A stretch of DNA of 64,000 nucleotides. Origin: Roseomonas sp. OT10 (GTDB taxonomy: Bacteria > Pseudomonadota > Alphaproteobacteria > Acetobacterales > Acetobacteraceae). Of this stretch, positions 34,602-43,408 are shown one piece after another. The number at the start of each line of letters is the position of its first letter. The stretch's first letter is position 1. Where the stretch lies: positions 1,178,001-1,242,000 of the forward strand of contig NZ_CP087719.1 in assembly GCF_020991085.1 (NCBI RefSeq), written 5' to 3'. The position numbers and the translations under genes were made by a program. Under the pieces are notes generated by a model. That model saw nothing but the letters and a program-made list of their open reading frames with translations. It ran no database searches and was not told the DNA's origin.

Positions 34602-35442
34602 TGGAGTTGGAGTTGACCCGGTTTCGTGGACACCCTGAGGCTTGAGACGGGGGTGTCGGAGATGCCGAAATTCAGGGTGCCCTACCCGCCGGAGTTCCGG
34701 CGGCAGATGGTGGAGTTGGTCCGATCGGGGCGAACGCCTGAGGAGCGTGCGAGGGAGTTCGAGCCGACGGCGCCGTCGATCTGGAACGTCGATCTGGAAC
34801 TGGGGTCGACAGGCTGAGCGCGACGGCGGGGCCCGCAACGACAGCGGCGTGACCAGCCCCGAGCGGGAGGAGTTGACGAAGCTTCGGCATGAGAGCCACC
34901 GCCTGCGTCAGGAGTGCGACATCTTTGGCAAAGGCGGCGGCCTGCCGCAGCGGGCTTGCTGCTCCTCGCTGTCGTGCTCGATGTCTGGTCGCGCCGGATC
35001 GTCGCCTGGGCCATGGTGACGGACCTGCGCACTCGCTGGGTGCTGGACGCGCTCGACATGGCGGTGACAACGCGCAATTCCACCGATGTCGCCCACCGCT
35101 CGGGCCAGGGCAGCCAATACACATCCGTGGCCTTCGGCTTCAGATGCAGGGAGGCGGGAGTCCGCCCCTCCACCGGCTCGGTCGGTGACGCCTACGACAA
35201 CGCCATGGCCGAGGCGTTCTTCGCCACCCTCGGATGCGAACTCCTCGACCGCCGCAGCTTCCGCTCCCAGGCCGAGGCGCGGATGGCGGCGTTCGCCTTC
35301 ATCGAGGGCTTCTACAGCCCTGCCAGGCGTCACCCCGCCTTGGGCTACCTCTCCCCCATCGAATACGAAGCCAGAGCCATGGCCGAGAACAACTGATCCC
35401 TCCCCGCCAACCGTCCACGGGAGCGGTTCAACTCCAACTCCA
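34602..35442 (+). mobile_element. Degenerate IS3-family element with internal deletion
   Basis: The ends are partly matching inverted repeats: TGGAGTTGGAGTTGA at 34602 and its complement ending at 35442. The interior is only 841 bp, against about 1.2–1.3 kb in intact relatives. No matching target duplication was seen. The element separates the LysR region from the monooxygenase region. Confidence 0.65.
34626..35396 (+). pseudogene. Broken IS3 transposase orfA/orfB
   Basis: OrfA starts near 34662 (MPKFRVPYPPEFRRQMVEL) but runs into a premature stop at 34815–34817 after a frameshift; its continuation RQAERDGGARNDSG lies in another frame. The sequence then jumps from the OrfA coiled coil directly into the second half of OrfB (from about 34950; VVLDVWSRRIVAW, GSQYTSVAF, GDAYDNAMAEAFFATLGCEL). 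The first catalytic Asp and the HTH_21 part are deleted. The final frame ends at 35396. It cannot encode a working transposase. Confidence 0.75.
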
Positions 35443-35451
35443 AGCGGCTTA

Positions 35452-36303
35452 TCACCCGCCGGCTGGGTATCCGGCCGGTAGGGCGATGCCGTTGGCCAGC
35501 AGCGCCTCCTCCATCAGCGCGGTGAGCTGTTCAACCTCGGTGACCACGTTGCCGTGCGCCGGGCAGATCATGGTCGTCGGATAACGCGTCAGCATCCGGC
35601 GGAAATCCGCGACGAGGGGATGGTTGTCGGCGAAGCGCGCCCAGTAGAGGGCGAGGTCGAGGACCATCCTCGTATCCTCCAGCGTCGGCCGGAAGGGCAT
35701 CTCGCGCGTCAGCAGCGCGCACTGGTCGGTCGCGTAATGCGAGAAGCCGAAGGCGTCGGAGACGAAGAGTAGCCCGTCCTTGTCGTCATGCGCCCAGGCC
35801 GTCGCCGGCAGGTCGTGGACGAGGGCGGGAAGGACGCTCAGCGTGCGGTCGCCGAGCGACAGCGTCTCCCCCGTGCGCATCTGCCGGAAGCGGCCGGCGC
35901 GGGCGTGCCCGGGGTGGTACAGGTGCAGGTTGCGCGCCTCCCCCACCGCCGTCGACTTCGGGAAGGCGGTCAGCAACGCGCCGAGGTTGCCGGCATGCGG
36001 GTACTCCTCGTGCGTCGGGAAGATGTAGGTCAGCTCGTCGCCGACGACGGAGCGGATGAAGGCCTCGATCCGCGGCCCGTCCTTGGCGTGGCCGGTGTCG
36101 ATCAGGACGGCGCCGGCGCTGCCGCGCAGCAGGTAGGCCGAGGCATGGGTGTGGAATTCCCGGCCGTACATCCGCATGTGGAAGCAGCCGGTCAGCAGGT
36201 AGGCGCTGTCGGTGAATTGCCGGGTGGAGAAGCCGTGATAATCCATCCGGTTGGTCGCGGGCGCGGCATCGCCGGCGCGCCCCCCGGCAGCGGCGTCGGA
36301 CAT
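35452..36303 (-). CDS. Metallo-beta-lactamase-fold hydrolase (ODP/flavodiiron-like subgroup)
   Basis: This 283-residue protein has the MBL-fold core. Instead of the usual H-x-H-x-D-H it has HEEYPH (about residues 97–102), close to the H-x-E-x-D-H of flavodiiron-type domains but with Pro for Asp. Later ligands appear intact: HDLPAT, SDAFG near residue 181 and CPAHGN near residue 249. FHMRMYGREFHTHASAYLL precedes the core. It is last of three - strand genes after a Baeyer-Villiger monooxygenase. The substrate is unknown; an ester or thioester hydrolase or a redox role are possibilities. Confidence 0.7.
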   Translation of the reverse strand: MSDAAAGGRAGDAAPATNRMDYHGFSTRQFTDSAYLLTGCFHMRMYGREFHTHASAYLLRGSAGAVLIDTGHAKDGPRIEAFIRSVVGDELTYIFPTHEEYPHAGNLGALLTAFPKSTAVGEARNLHLYHPGHARAGRFRQMRTGETLSLGDRTLSVLPALVHDLPATAWAHDDKDGLLFVSDAFGFSHYATDQCALLTREMPFRPTLEDTRMVLDLALYWARFADNHPLVADFRRMLTRYPTTMICPAHGNVVTEVEQLTALMEEALLANGIALPAGYPAGG

Positions 36304-36317
36304 GGCGGGTCTCCTCC

Positions 36318-37238
36318 TCAATGGCGGGCTTCGAGCCGCCGGAGCGCCTCGAGCATCGCCGACTGCTTGGCGCGGACCGCGGCCGCGCCGCGGATGACGA
36401 GGCCCCGGCTCGGCGCCAGCACCTCGATGTCGTGGCGGTCGAAGATCGCCTCGACCTGGTCGATGATCGGCGCCAGCCGGCTGCGCGCGAGCCAGTCGAA
36501 CTTCAGCGCGAAATTCTCCAGGCAGCGCGCGACCAGCGCGTCGTGCGGCGCCACCCCGGCGAGCAGCCGCTGGCCGGGCGTGGCCGCCGTCTCGTCGGAG
36601 AAGCTGTCGGAGCAGAACAGGGTCCGGCTGACCCGTTCGTAGTACCAGACGGTCGGCAGGACCCGCAGCGGCGCCTGGATGGCCTCCAGCCGGCGATGCG
36701 CCGAGACCGGCACCGTGTCCCCCGGCGCGACGCGGGCGCAGGCCACGCCGAAATCCAGCATCTGCAATTCCGTGGCGGTGTCGAGGAAGCTCCCCTCGCG
36801 CAGCGCCTCCGTGTCGGCGGTGAAGAATTGCAGGGTGTCCAGCAGGCCGGGGGAATGGACGGTGCGCAGCCCGGTCAGGCGTACCAGATCGGGAATATTG
36901 GCGACGCAGTCCGGCTCGTTCCGCGTGACCGCCAGCCGTGTCGGCCCCTGCCCGGCGCAGGCCAGCCCGCCGAGCTGCACCGCGATCGCAGGAAATACCG
37001 CGGGCACGCCGCCCTCCAGCAGCAGCAGGCTGCCGGCATCCGCCAGCAGGTAGCTGTTGAAGGGAAGGTGGCGGCCCGCCTCCGCCGCCGGGTACCAGGA
37101 CAATCGCTCGTCGATGGCGACGTTGCCGCCGAGCAGGTGCAACCCCTCGGCAATTGGCTCGGGCGCCGTCGCGGCATCAGCGGGATCCGTTTCCTTGTCA
37201 GCGATCGGTCCGATCGTCTCCGAATCCACGTGCATCAC
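36318..37238 (-). CDS. Metallo-beta-lactamase-fold protein with degenerate metal site
   Basis: This 306-residue protein is a second MBL-fold member. The first ligand motif is RNEPDC (about residues 103–108) where flavodiiron-like enzymes have H-x-E-x-D-H, so Glu and Asp remain but both His are replaced. The Asp of CSDSFSDE (near residue 210) is kept. The last ligand position reads APSRG where its neighbour has CPAHG. The FNSYLLADAGSLLLLEGG strand is typical of the fold. It may bind a different metal arrangement or have lost catalysis. It lies between the monooxygenase and its paralogue, 14 bp from the latter. Confidence 0.68.
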   Translation of the reverse strand: MMHVDSETIGPIADKETDPADAATAPEPIAEGLHLLGGNVAIDERLSWYPAAEAGRHLPFNSYLLADAGSLLLLEGGVPAVFPAIAVQLGGLACAGQGPTRLAVTRNEPDCVANIPDLVRLTGLRTVHSPGLLDTLQFFTADTEALREGSFLDTATELQMLDFGVACARVAPGDTVPVSAHRRLEAIQAPLRVLPTVWYYERVSRTLFCSDSFSDETAATPGQRLLAGVAPHDALVARCLENFALKFDWLARSRLAPIIDQVEAIFDRHDIEVLAPSRGLVIRGAAAVRAKQSAMLEALRRLEARH

Positions 37239-37358
37239 GCCGTTTCCCCTGCTTCCTGCCGGCCCAGCCGGTTCCGGGCGGTCCTTCGCGCGCCGCCCTG
37301 GCGCGTCCCGCCCGCCGCCGTGTCGCGCCGGGCGGCGTGACCTGGAGACGGGAACTCC

Positions 37359-39260
37359 CTATCGGAGCAGGTACTCGCCCGGCTCGAACCGATCGGTGCG
37401 CTGCCAGTACTCGGCGATGGTGAAGGGGAAGTTCTGCGTCACCCGACCCTCGCTGTTCTTGTACCAGCTGCTGACGCCGGACCAGCCCCAGGCGCGGCGG
37501 GCGTTCGTCTCGTCCACCCGCGCATTGTAGGTCTCGTGGATGCCGTCCCGCACTTCGAGGGAACGCGCCCCGTCCTCCAGCAGGCAGCGCAGCGCGCTGA
37601 GGATGTACTTGGCGGACAGCTCCGAGAACAGGATGATGCTGCCGCCATGCACCACCAGGTTGGTGTTGGGCCCGTACATGACGAACATGTTCGGGAAGTT
37701 CGGCACGGTGAGGCCGAGATAGGCGCGCGGGTTCGCGCCCCAGTATTCGTGCAGGTCCACGCCGCCGCGGCCGGTGATCGTCATCGGGTGCAGGAAGCGC
37801 GCCGCCTGGAAGCCGGTGCCGTAGATCAGGGCATCGAGCCGGTGGTGCTCCCCGTCCGTGGTGACGAGGCCGCCCGGCACGATCCGCTCGATCCGCGTCC
37901 GCACCACGCGCAGGTTGTCGCGGCGCAATGCGCGTATCCAGGCGCCGTTGTCACGCAGGATGCGCTTGGCGCCGACCGGCGAGTCCGGGATCAGCGCGTC
38001 GCGCAGGTCCGGGCGGTCGGCGATCTGCGCCTCGATCCAGCCCTGCAGCGACGCGCGCAGCGCATCGTTGCTCTCGGAGATGGCGGTCTCCGAGGCGGGA
38101 TAGGCCGGATCGTGGGTGATCCGGTCGAGCAGTCCCGGCCCCTGCATCATCAGCATGGAGGCGCGGTACCATGGCTGGTAGGCGGGCAGGTTCGCCATCA
38201 GCCAGCGGGCGCTGTCGGGCACCGCCTCGTGCAGCTCCGGCGTCGGCAGCAGCCAGGTCGTGGTGCGCGCGAAGACGCGGACGCTGCGCGCCCGCTCGGC
38301 GAGCTTCGGGATGAACTGGCAGGCGCTGGCCCCCGTGCCGATGACGCCGACATCCTTGCCGTCGAGATCGGTGGCATGGTCCCAGCGCGCGGAATGGAAG
38401 GCGGGGCCGGCGAATTCGTCGCGGCCTGGGATGTCGGGCAGGGCGGGCCGGTTGAGCTGGCCGACGGCGAAGATCACCGCCTGGTGCGTGCGGACCACCT
38501 CGGCGCCGTCCTGCGAGAGGCGCAGCTTCCAGGCCGATGCCGCCTCGTCCCAGCGCGCGGCCCGCACCGCGCAGTTGAGGCGCGTCTGCTCGTCCACCCC
38601 GTGCCGCCGCGCCACATCCTGCAGGTAGGCCAGCACGTCGGGCTGCTGCCCGAAATACTCCGGCCAAACGACGGGCGCGCTGGCGTAGCTGTACACGTAA
38701 CTGTTGATGTCCACCCGGCAGCCCGGATAGCGGTTCTCCAGCCAGGTGCCGCCGAGGGCGTCGTTCTTCTCGTACAGGGTGTAGGGGATGCCGGCCTGGG
38801 CGAGGCGGATCGCGGCGATGATGCCGCTCTCGCCGCCGCCGACGATGCCGACGCTGAAGGGACGGTCCGGCGCGATCCGCGCCTTGGACCAACCGGGGCG
38901 GCGGGGATCCTGCCCGCCCAGCACCATCTCCTCGGCCAGCAGCGGCACGAAGGGCTCGATCTCCTTGCCGACCGCCCAGGCGGCGATGCGGTGCAGCACG
39001 TCGAAGGTCAGCGGCGGCACCGGCGCGCCGGCGGCGAGGAAGGCGCGCAGGCGTTCGACGCAGGCGGCGAGGATGGTCTCCCGCTCCGCCGGCTCCACCT
39101 CGCAGCGCAGCTTGCCGAACACGGCGCCCGGCTTCCGGCCTGGCGTGAGGAGCGAATGGTCGCCCGTCAGATGCGCCGTGGCCATCAGGAGGACCGGCAA
39201 TTCCGCTCCGGCGCGGATATGCCCCTCCAGCAGCGCCACGGTTTCGGCTGCGTCCGTCAC
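37359..39260 (-). CDS. Baeyer-Villiger monooxygenase (4-hydroxyacetophenone monooxygenase-like)
   Basis: This NADPH- and FAD-dependent enzyme inserts oxygen next to a ketone to give an ester or lactone. The 633-residue protein has an N-terminal extension of about 135 residues, as in HAPMO-type enzymes. The first Rossmann motif GIVGGGESG lies near residue 137, the fingerprint FAGPAFHSARWD (F-x-G-x-x-x-H-S-x-x-W) near 282 and the second GxGxS motif near 305. The start was set at GTG 39260 because of the strong AGGGAGGGAAGG site; GTG 39299 is the alternative. It is first in a set with two MBL-fold proteins, and an AraC gene lies upstream. Confidence 0.85.
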   Translation of the reverse strand: MTDAAETVALLEGHIRAGAELPVLLMATAHLTGDHSLLTPGRKPGAVFGKLRCEVEPAERETILAACVERLRAFLAAGAPVPPLTFDVLHRIAAWAVGKEIEPFVPLLAEEMVLGGQDPRRPGWSKARIAPDRPFSVGIVGGGESGIIAAIRLAQAGIPYTLYEKNDALGGTWLENRYPGCRVDINSYVYSYASAPVVWPEYFGQQPDVLAYLQDVARRHGVDEQTRLNCAVRAARWDEAASAWKLRLSQDGAEVVRTHQAVIFAVGQLNRPALPDIPGRDEFAGPAFHSARWDHATDLDGKDVGVIGTGASACQFIPKLAERARSVRVFARTTTWLLPTPELHEAVPDSARWLMANLPAYQPWYRASMLMMQGPGLLDRITHDPAYPASETAISESNDALRASLQGWIEAQIADRPDLRDALIPDSPVGAKRILRDNGAWIRALRRDNLRVVRTRIERIVPGGLVTTDGEHHRLDALIYGTGFQAARFLHPMTITGRGGVDLHEYWGANPRAYLGLTVPNFPNMFVMYGPNTNLVVHGGSIILFSELSAKYILSALRCLLEDGARSLEVRDGIHETYNARVDETNARRAWGWSGVSSWYKNSEGRVTQNFPFTIAEYWQRTDRFEPGEYLLR

Positions 39261-39518
39261 CGGCCTTCCCTCCCTGCGTCGGACCTTGCCCGGCTTCACC
39301 CCGGTCGGCGCGCGGCGCCGGCGCGGTGACGGGCGCCGTCGGTGGACACCCTCTCCCGCCGGCGCCTTCGCCCGGCCGGCGGATCAGATGGCCCGATCGC
39401 CTTGGTGGCATGGTCGTACGACGCGGCGGGCCGTGTCTTTGCGCAGGCGGCAGCGGGGCTGCGCGGAGAGGGTGTGCCCGGAAGCCACCGGGCCGCACGG
39501 TGCGGGACGGCCGCCCGG

Positions 39519-40451
39519 TCAGGGCTGGCGCAGCGTCACCTCCCGCGGCGTCCGGTCGAAGGCCGCCTTGAAGGCCCGATTGAAGCTGGAGACGTTGCCG
39601 AAGCCGGCGGCATAGGCGAATTCGGTGATCAGACCCGGGCGCCACACCTCCCGCTCCAGCCGCGCCCGGCACAGCTCCAGCCGCTGCCGCTGCACGCGCC
39701 CCATCACCGTCTCGCCGCGATCGGCGAAGAGCTGGCTGAGATAGCGCGGGCCGATGCCGAGCGCGCGGGCGATGGAAGCCGGCGACAGCTCGGGGTCGTC
39801 GGCATGGCGGTCGATGTGCAGGCAGGCGCGGTCGAAGCTGCGCTGGCTGCCGGAGCGGAACGGCCGGTCCTGGAGCAGCGTGGCCGCTGCTTCGGCCAGC
39901 AGGTCTGTCGCGACGGTGGCGACCAGCGTCCGGGACGGCAACGGCACCGCGCCTTCCTGCCCGATCGCGGAGCGCAGGAAGCCGGCGGCGAGCCGGCCGA
40001 TGCCGGCCTTGCCGTCGATCCGCCGCGCGAAGATCGCCGGCGCTGCCCGGAAGCGCCCGGCGAGCCTGGCCGTGTCGAGCCGCAGCCACAGCGTGTCGCT
40101 GCCGGCCGGAACCTCGACGCTGTATTCCCGCCGCGAGTCCACGATGCCGAGATCGCCGGGTTCGAGCAGGCAGCTCGCGCCGTCCTGGCGCAGCAGTGTC
40201 GGGCGGCTCAGCGGCAGGCAGACAAAGCAGTGGCCCTCCGCACCGGCGGCGATGTGATCCTGCCGCCGCCGCGCCTCGTACCGGTCGCCGCGGCTGCGCG
40301 CGCGGATGAAGCGCAGGGAGTCCACCTCCGTGACGAGGTAGCGCCCCTCGACCGCGGCGGCACCGCGCATCTCGAGCGGCACGAAGATCGAGGACAGGAT
40401 CTCCGAGGAAAGGCCCCTCAGGCAGTAGCTCTGGCTTCCCGGCTTGCGCAT
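39519..40451 (-). CDS. AraC-family transcriptional regulator
   Basis: The 310-residue protein has an N-terminal ligand-binding domain of the AraC-binding-like (FeaR/NahR-type) class and a C-terminal double helix-turn-helix (about residues 205–305; ELSPASIARALGIGPRYLSQLFA and FAYAAGFGNVSSFNRAFKAAFDRTPREV). ATG 40451 was chosen because longer starts would overlap the divergent hydrolase gene. It sits between the monooxygenase operon (same strand, 258 bp downstream) and the alpha/beta hydrolase (divergent) and probably controls both. Confidence 0.88.
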   Translation of the reverse strand: MRKPGSQSYCLRGLSSEILSSIFVPLEMRGAAAVEGRYLVTEVDSLRFIRARSRGDRYEARRRQDHIAAGAEGHCFVCLPLSRPTLLRQDGASCLLEPGDLGIVDSRREYSVEVPAGSDTLWLRLDTARLAGRFRAAPAIFARRIDGKAGIGRLAAGFLRSAIGQEGAVPLPSRTLVATVATDLLAEAAATLLQDRPFRSGSQRSFDRACLHIDRHADDPELSPASIARALGIGPRYLSQLFADRGETVMGRVQRQRLELCRARLEREVWRPGLITEFAYAAGFGNVSSFNRAFKAAFDRTPREVTLRQP

Positions 40452-40479
40452 CCGGTCATCCTCCCTGGTTCTCTTCCTT

Positions 40480-40489
40480 CTGTGCACAG
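40480..40489. promoter_or_regulatory. Palindrome CTGTGCACAG in the AraC/hydrolase divergent promoter
   Basis: This perfect 10-bp palindrome lies 29 bp before the AraC start and about 100 bp before the hydrolase start. Its position suits an operator for an autoregulated divergent pair, though AraC-type proteins more often bind direct repeats, so the link is tentative. Confidence 0.3.
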
Positions 40490-40587
40490 ACGCAGTGCCG
40501 TACCGGCGCAGCCCGCCGGGCGCGCCTGTGGGTAGTTTTCCGCGCGGCTGGTTCGATGGCCGGGCGATGCGGGGTGGAGCAAGCGGA

Positions 40588-41340
40588 ATGGTAGCATACC
40601 GGTACGGCAACGGGCCTGTTCGCGCCGTGCTGATCCATGGCTGGTTCGGCGACGCGCACGACTTCGACGCGATGCTGGCCGCCATCGATCCCGACGTCTT
40701 CAGCTTCGCCTGCATCGAGTTCCGCGGCTTCGGCGAGCGGAAGGGCGAGACCGGCCCCTACGACGTCGCGACGATCGCGCGCGACGCGGTGGCGCTGGCC
40801 GACGAGCTCGGCTGGGAGCGGTTCGACGTTGTCGGCCACTCCATGGGCGGCAAGGCGGCGCTGCGCGTGGCGGTCGAGGCGCCGGGGCGCGTCGGGAAGC
40901 TCTGCGGCATCGCCCCCGTCTGGGCCGGCCGCTCGCCCTTCGACGAGCAGCGGCTCGGCCTGTTCCGCAAGGCGAGGGATGTGGCCGGCGTACGCCAGGG
41001 CATCGTCGCCAACGCGACGGGCGGCCGTCTGCCGACGGTCTGGAGCCGGCGCGTGGCCGAGCACTCGATGCGCATCAGCGATCCGGACGCCTTCGCCGCC
41101 TACTTCGAATCCTGGGCACTGGAGGATTTCGCGCGGGAGGCAGCCAGTGTCACGGCGGAGACGCTGGTGATCGTCGGCGCGCACGATCCCGGCATCACGG
41201 AGGCGGTGGCCCGCGCCACCTGGCTCGCGACGCTGCCGAACGCGCGGCTCGCCGTCATGCCGGACAGCGGGCACTATCCGGCGAACGAGTGCCCGCTGAT
41301 CCTCGCCTCGCATCTCGCGGGCTTCCTGGAGCCGGGCTGA
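40588..41340 (+). CDS. Alpha/beta-fold hydrolase
   Basis: This 250-residue hydrolase has the oxyanion-hole HGW segment (VLIHGWFGDAHDFD, about residues 13–26), the nucleophile elbow GHSMGG near residue 82, Asp in VGAHDPG and the catalytic His in DSGHYP. ATG 40588 with GGTGGAG upstream was preferred; ATG 40567 would add 7 residues. It is divergent from the AraC gene and the monooxygenase operon. A monooxygenase paired with an esterase is the known layout of 4-hydroxyacetophenone degradation, so hydrolysis of the ester product is a reasonable guess. Confidence 0.82.
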   Translation: MVAYRYGNGPVRAVLIHGWFGDAHDFDAMLAAIDPDVFSFACIEFRGFGERKGETGPYDVATIARDAVALADELGWERFDVVGHSMGGKAALRVAVEAPGRVGKLCGIAPVWAGRSPFDEQRLGLFRKARDVAGVRQGIVANATGGRLPTVWSRRVAEHSMRISDPDAFAAYFESWALEDFAREAASVTAETLVIVGAHDPGITEAVARATWLATLPNARLAVMPDSGHYPANECPLILASHLAGFLEPG

Positions 41341-41374
41341 GCGGCGCCGTGGCCGGGCCCCGGCGGGGCGGCGG

Positions 41375-41408
41375 ATGCCCGTCATCACCGTGATCGGGGG
41401 ACGGGCAT
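41375..41408 (+). repeat. Nested inverted repeat before the nitroreductase gene
   Basis: The 8-bp arms ATGCCCGT (41375–41382) and ACGGGCAT (41401–41408) enclose a smaller ATCAC/GTGAT repeat. There is no T-run, so it is not a standard intrinsic terminator. It could act as an operator or mRNA structure 22 bp before the nitroreductase start. Confidence 0.35.
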
Positions 41409-41430
41409 TGCCGGAAACAGGGAGGACGGG

Positions 41431-42144
41431 ATGACGGATGGTGAGGCACCGACCGGCACGGCGCCGGGGATGGACGCCATCGGGGCGCTGGAAGCGCTCC
41501 TGCGCACGCGCCACAGCTGCCGCGGCTACCGGCCTGACGCCGTGCCGCGCAACGTGATCGCGCGCATCCTCGCGGTCGCGCAGCTCACGCCCTCCTGGTG
41601 CAACACCCAGCCCTGGCGGGTCCATGTGACGAGCGGCGCCGCGACGGAAGAGCTGCGCGAGGCGGTGCTTCAGGCGGCGCGCGCCGGCGCGCCCGCGCCC
41701 GACATCGCGTTCCCGCAGGAGTATCTCGGCGTCTACCGGGACCGGCGCCGCGTCTCCGGCCTGCAGCTCTACGCCGCGACCGGCGTGGCGGCCGGCGACC
41801 GGGAGGCCTCGCGCCGGCAGGCGCTGGAGAATTTCCGCTTCTTCGGCGCGCCGCACGTGGCGGTCGTCACCACCGAGGCGGCGCTTGGTCCCTACGGCGC
41901 GGTCGATTGCGGGGCCTACGTCACCGGCTTCATGCTGGCGGCACAGGCGCTGGGCGTGGCTAGTATCGCGCAGGCCTCGCTGGCGATGTACGCGCCCATC
42001 CTCCGCGCGCGGCTGGGCATCCCGGAGGGGCGCCAGGTGTTGTGCGGCATCTCCTTCGGCTACGAGGACCCGGCGCACCCCGCCAACGCCTTCCGGACCG
42101 AGCGGGCGCCGCTCGCCGAAGTCGTCGACTGGCACGGCGCGTAG
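41431..42144 (+). CDS. Nitroreductase-family FMN oxidoreductase
   Basis: This 237-residue protein has the family pattern: RTRHSCRGYRPDAVPRNVIARIL (FMN phosphate-binding Arg/Ser segment, about residues 25–47), TPSWCNTQPWRVHV (about 52–65) and the C-terminal LCGISFGYEDPAHPANAFRTER. It should bind FMN as a homodimer and reduce nitro groups, quinones or enoate-like substrates with NAD(P)H. It follows the hydrolase on the same strand after 90 bp and may be co-regulated by the AraC protein. The substrate is unknown. Confidence 0.88.
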   Translation: MTDGEAPTGTAPGMDAIGALEALLRTRHSCRGYRPDAVPRNVIARILAVAQLTPSWCNTQPWRVHVTSGAATEELREAVLQAARAGAPAPDIAFPQEYLGVYRDRRRVSGLQLYAATGVAAGDREASRRQALENFRFFGAPHVAVVTTEAALGPYGAVDCGAYVTGFMLAAQALGVASIAQASLAMYAPILRARLGIPEGRQVLCGISFGYEDPAHPANAFRTERAPLAEVVDWHGA

Positions 42145-42226
42145 TACGGCGCGGCGCCGGGGCGAGGCGCCACCCGGTGCCGGCCGGAGCGGGTTCCGCC
42201 GTGGCGCGGCCATCGCCCGGGTCCTT

Positions 42227-43408
42227 TCAGTCCCGGCCGCCGGCCGGTTCCGGCGGCGCGGCATCCCAGGCGGCGAGGGCCGCCTCCGGTGCCACCGGCA
42301 GGGCCGGCGCGGCGGCGGGAATGCCCGAGGGCGTGCGCCCGAAGCGCGGCGCCGGCGCCGGCTGCCGGCTCTCCCCGACCGTGACGAAGGCGCCGCGCGC
42401 GCGGTGATGCGGGTGCGCCTCCACCTCGGAGAGCGGCAGCACCGGCGCGAAGCAGGCATCCACGTCGCCCAGCAGCGCCTCCCATTCGTCGCGGCGGCGT
42501 GACGCGAAGATCCGGGTGAAGGCGGCGTGCAGCGCGGGCCAGGCGGCCCGGTCCCGCTGCGCCGCGCGCAGCGGGGCCGGCAGGTCGAGCCGGTCGCAGA
42601 GGATGTCGAAGAAGGCGGGCTCCAGCGCGCCGATGCTGACATGGCCGCCATCGGCGGTCCGGTACGTGGCGTAGAAGGGCGCGCCGCCATCGAGGAGGTT
42701 GGTGCCGCGCGCCTCGGTGAAGCGGCCCGTGCGAGCCATGCCGAGGATGCTGCTCATGAGCGACAGCACGCCGTCCACCATGGCCGCGTCCACCGTCTGC
42801 CCGCGTCCCGAGCGCTGCCGTTCGAGCAGCGCCGCCAGCACGCCGCAGACGAGGTAGAGGCTGCCGCCCGCATAGTCGCCCAGCAGGTTCAGCGGCGGCA
42901 CCGGCGGCCCGTCCGCCGGGCCGATCGCGTGCAACGCGCCGGCCAGGGCGATGAAGTTGATGTCGTGGCCGGCGCGCGGCGCCAGCGGCCCGTCCTGCCC
43001 CCAGCCGGTGATGCGGCCATAGACGAGGCGCGGGTTGCGCCGCGCCAGCGCCTCCGGCCCGAGGCCGAGCCGCTCCATGACGCCGGGCCGGAAGCCTTCC
43101 ACCAGCACGTCGGCGCGGTCGCACAGGGCGAGCACGGCCGCCCGGTCCGCATCCGACTTCAGGTCGAGCTGGACCACCCGACGGCCTCGGCCGAGGATCG
43201 AGCCGGGGCCAGGCAGCCGCTCGGCCGGCCGCATGATGGTGAGCACGTCGGCGCCCATGTCCGCCAGCAGCATGCAGGCGAAGGGGCCGGGGCCGAGGCC
43301 GGCGAATTCCACCACGCGCAGCCCGGCGAGCGGCCCGCCCGGCGCGGTGCCGGCGGGGGTGGCGTCGGCCTGGGGGTCCGGCGCGACGCTCTCGGCCGGG
43401 GCGCTCAT
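42227..43408 (-). CDS. CaiB/BaiF-type CoA transferase (alpha-methylacyl-CoA racemase-like)
   Basis: This 393-residue class III enzyme has LAGLRVVEFAGLGPGPFACMLLADMGADV near residue 30, RGRRVVQLDLKS, LVEGFRPGVMERLGLG, GRITGWGQDGP and GHDINFIALAGAL. The GHD after the G-x-W-G-Q-x-G-P motif is characteristic of the racemase subgroup, which epimerises 2-methylacyl-CoA esters such as steroid or terpenoid side chains. It is the last gene of the six-gene - strand CoA-ester operon (48302 to 42227) and overlaps the previous gene by 4 bases. Confidence 0.86.
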   Translation of the reverse strand: MSAPAESVAPDPQADATPAGTAPGGPLAGLRVVEFAGLGPGPFACMLLADMGADVLTIMRPAERLPGPGSILGRGRRVVQLDLKSDADRAAVLALCDRADVLVEGFRPGVMERLGLGPEALARRNPRLVYGRITGWGQDGPLAPRAGHDINFIALAGALHAIGPADGPPVPPLNLLGDYAGGSLYLVCGVLAALLERQRSGRGQTVDAAMVDGVLSLMSSILGMARTGRFTEARGTNLLDGGAPFYATYRTADGGHVSIGALEPAFFDILCDRLDLPAPLRAAQRDRAAWPALHAAFTRIFASRRRDEWEALLGDVDACFAPVLPLSEVEAHPHHRARGAFVTVGESRQPAPAPRFGRTPSGIPAAAPALPVAPEAALAAWDAAPPEPAGGRD

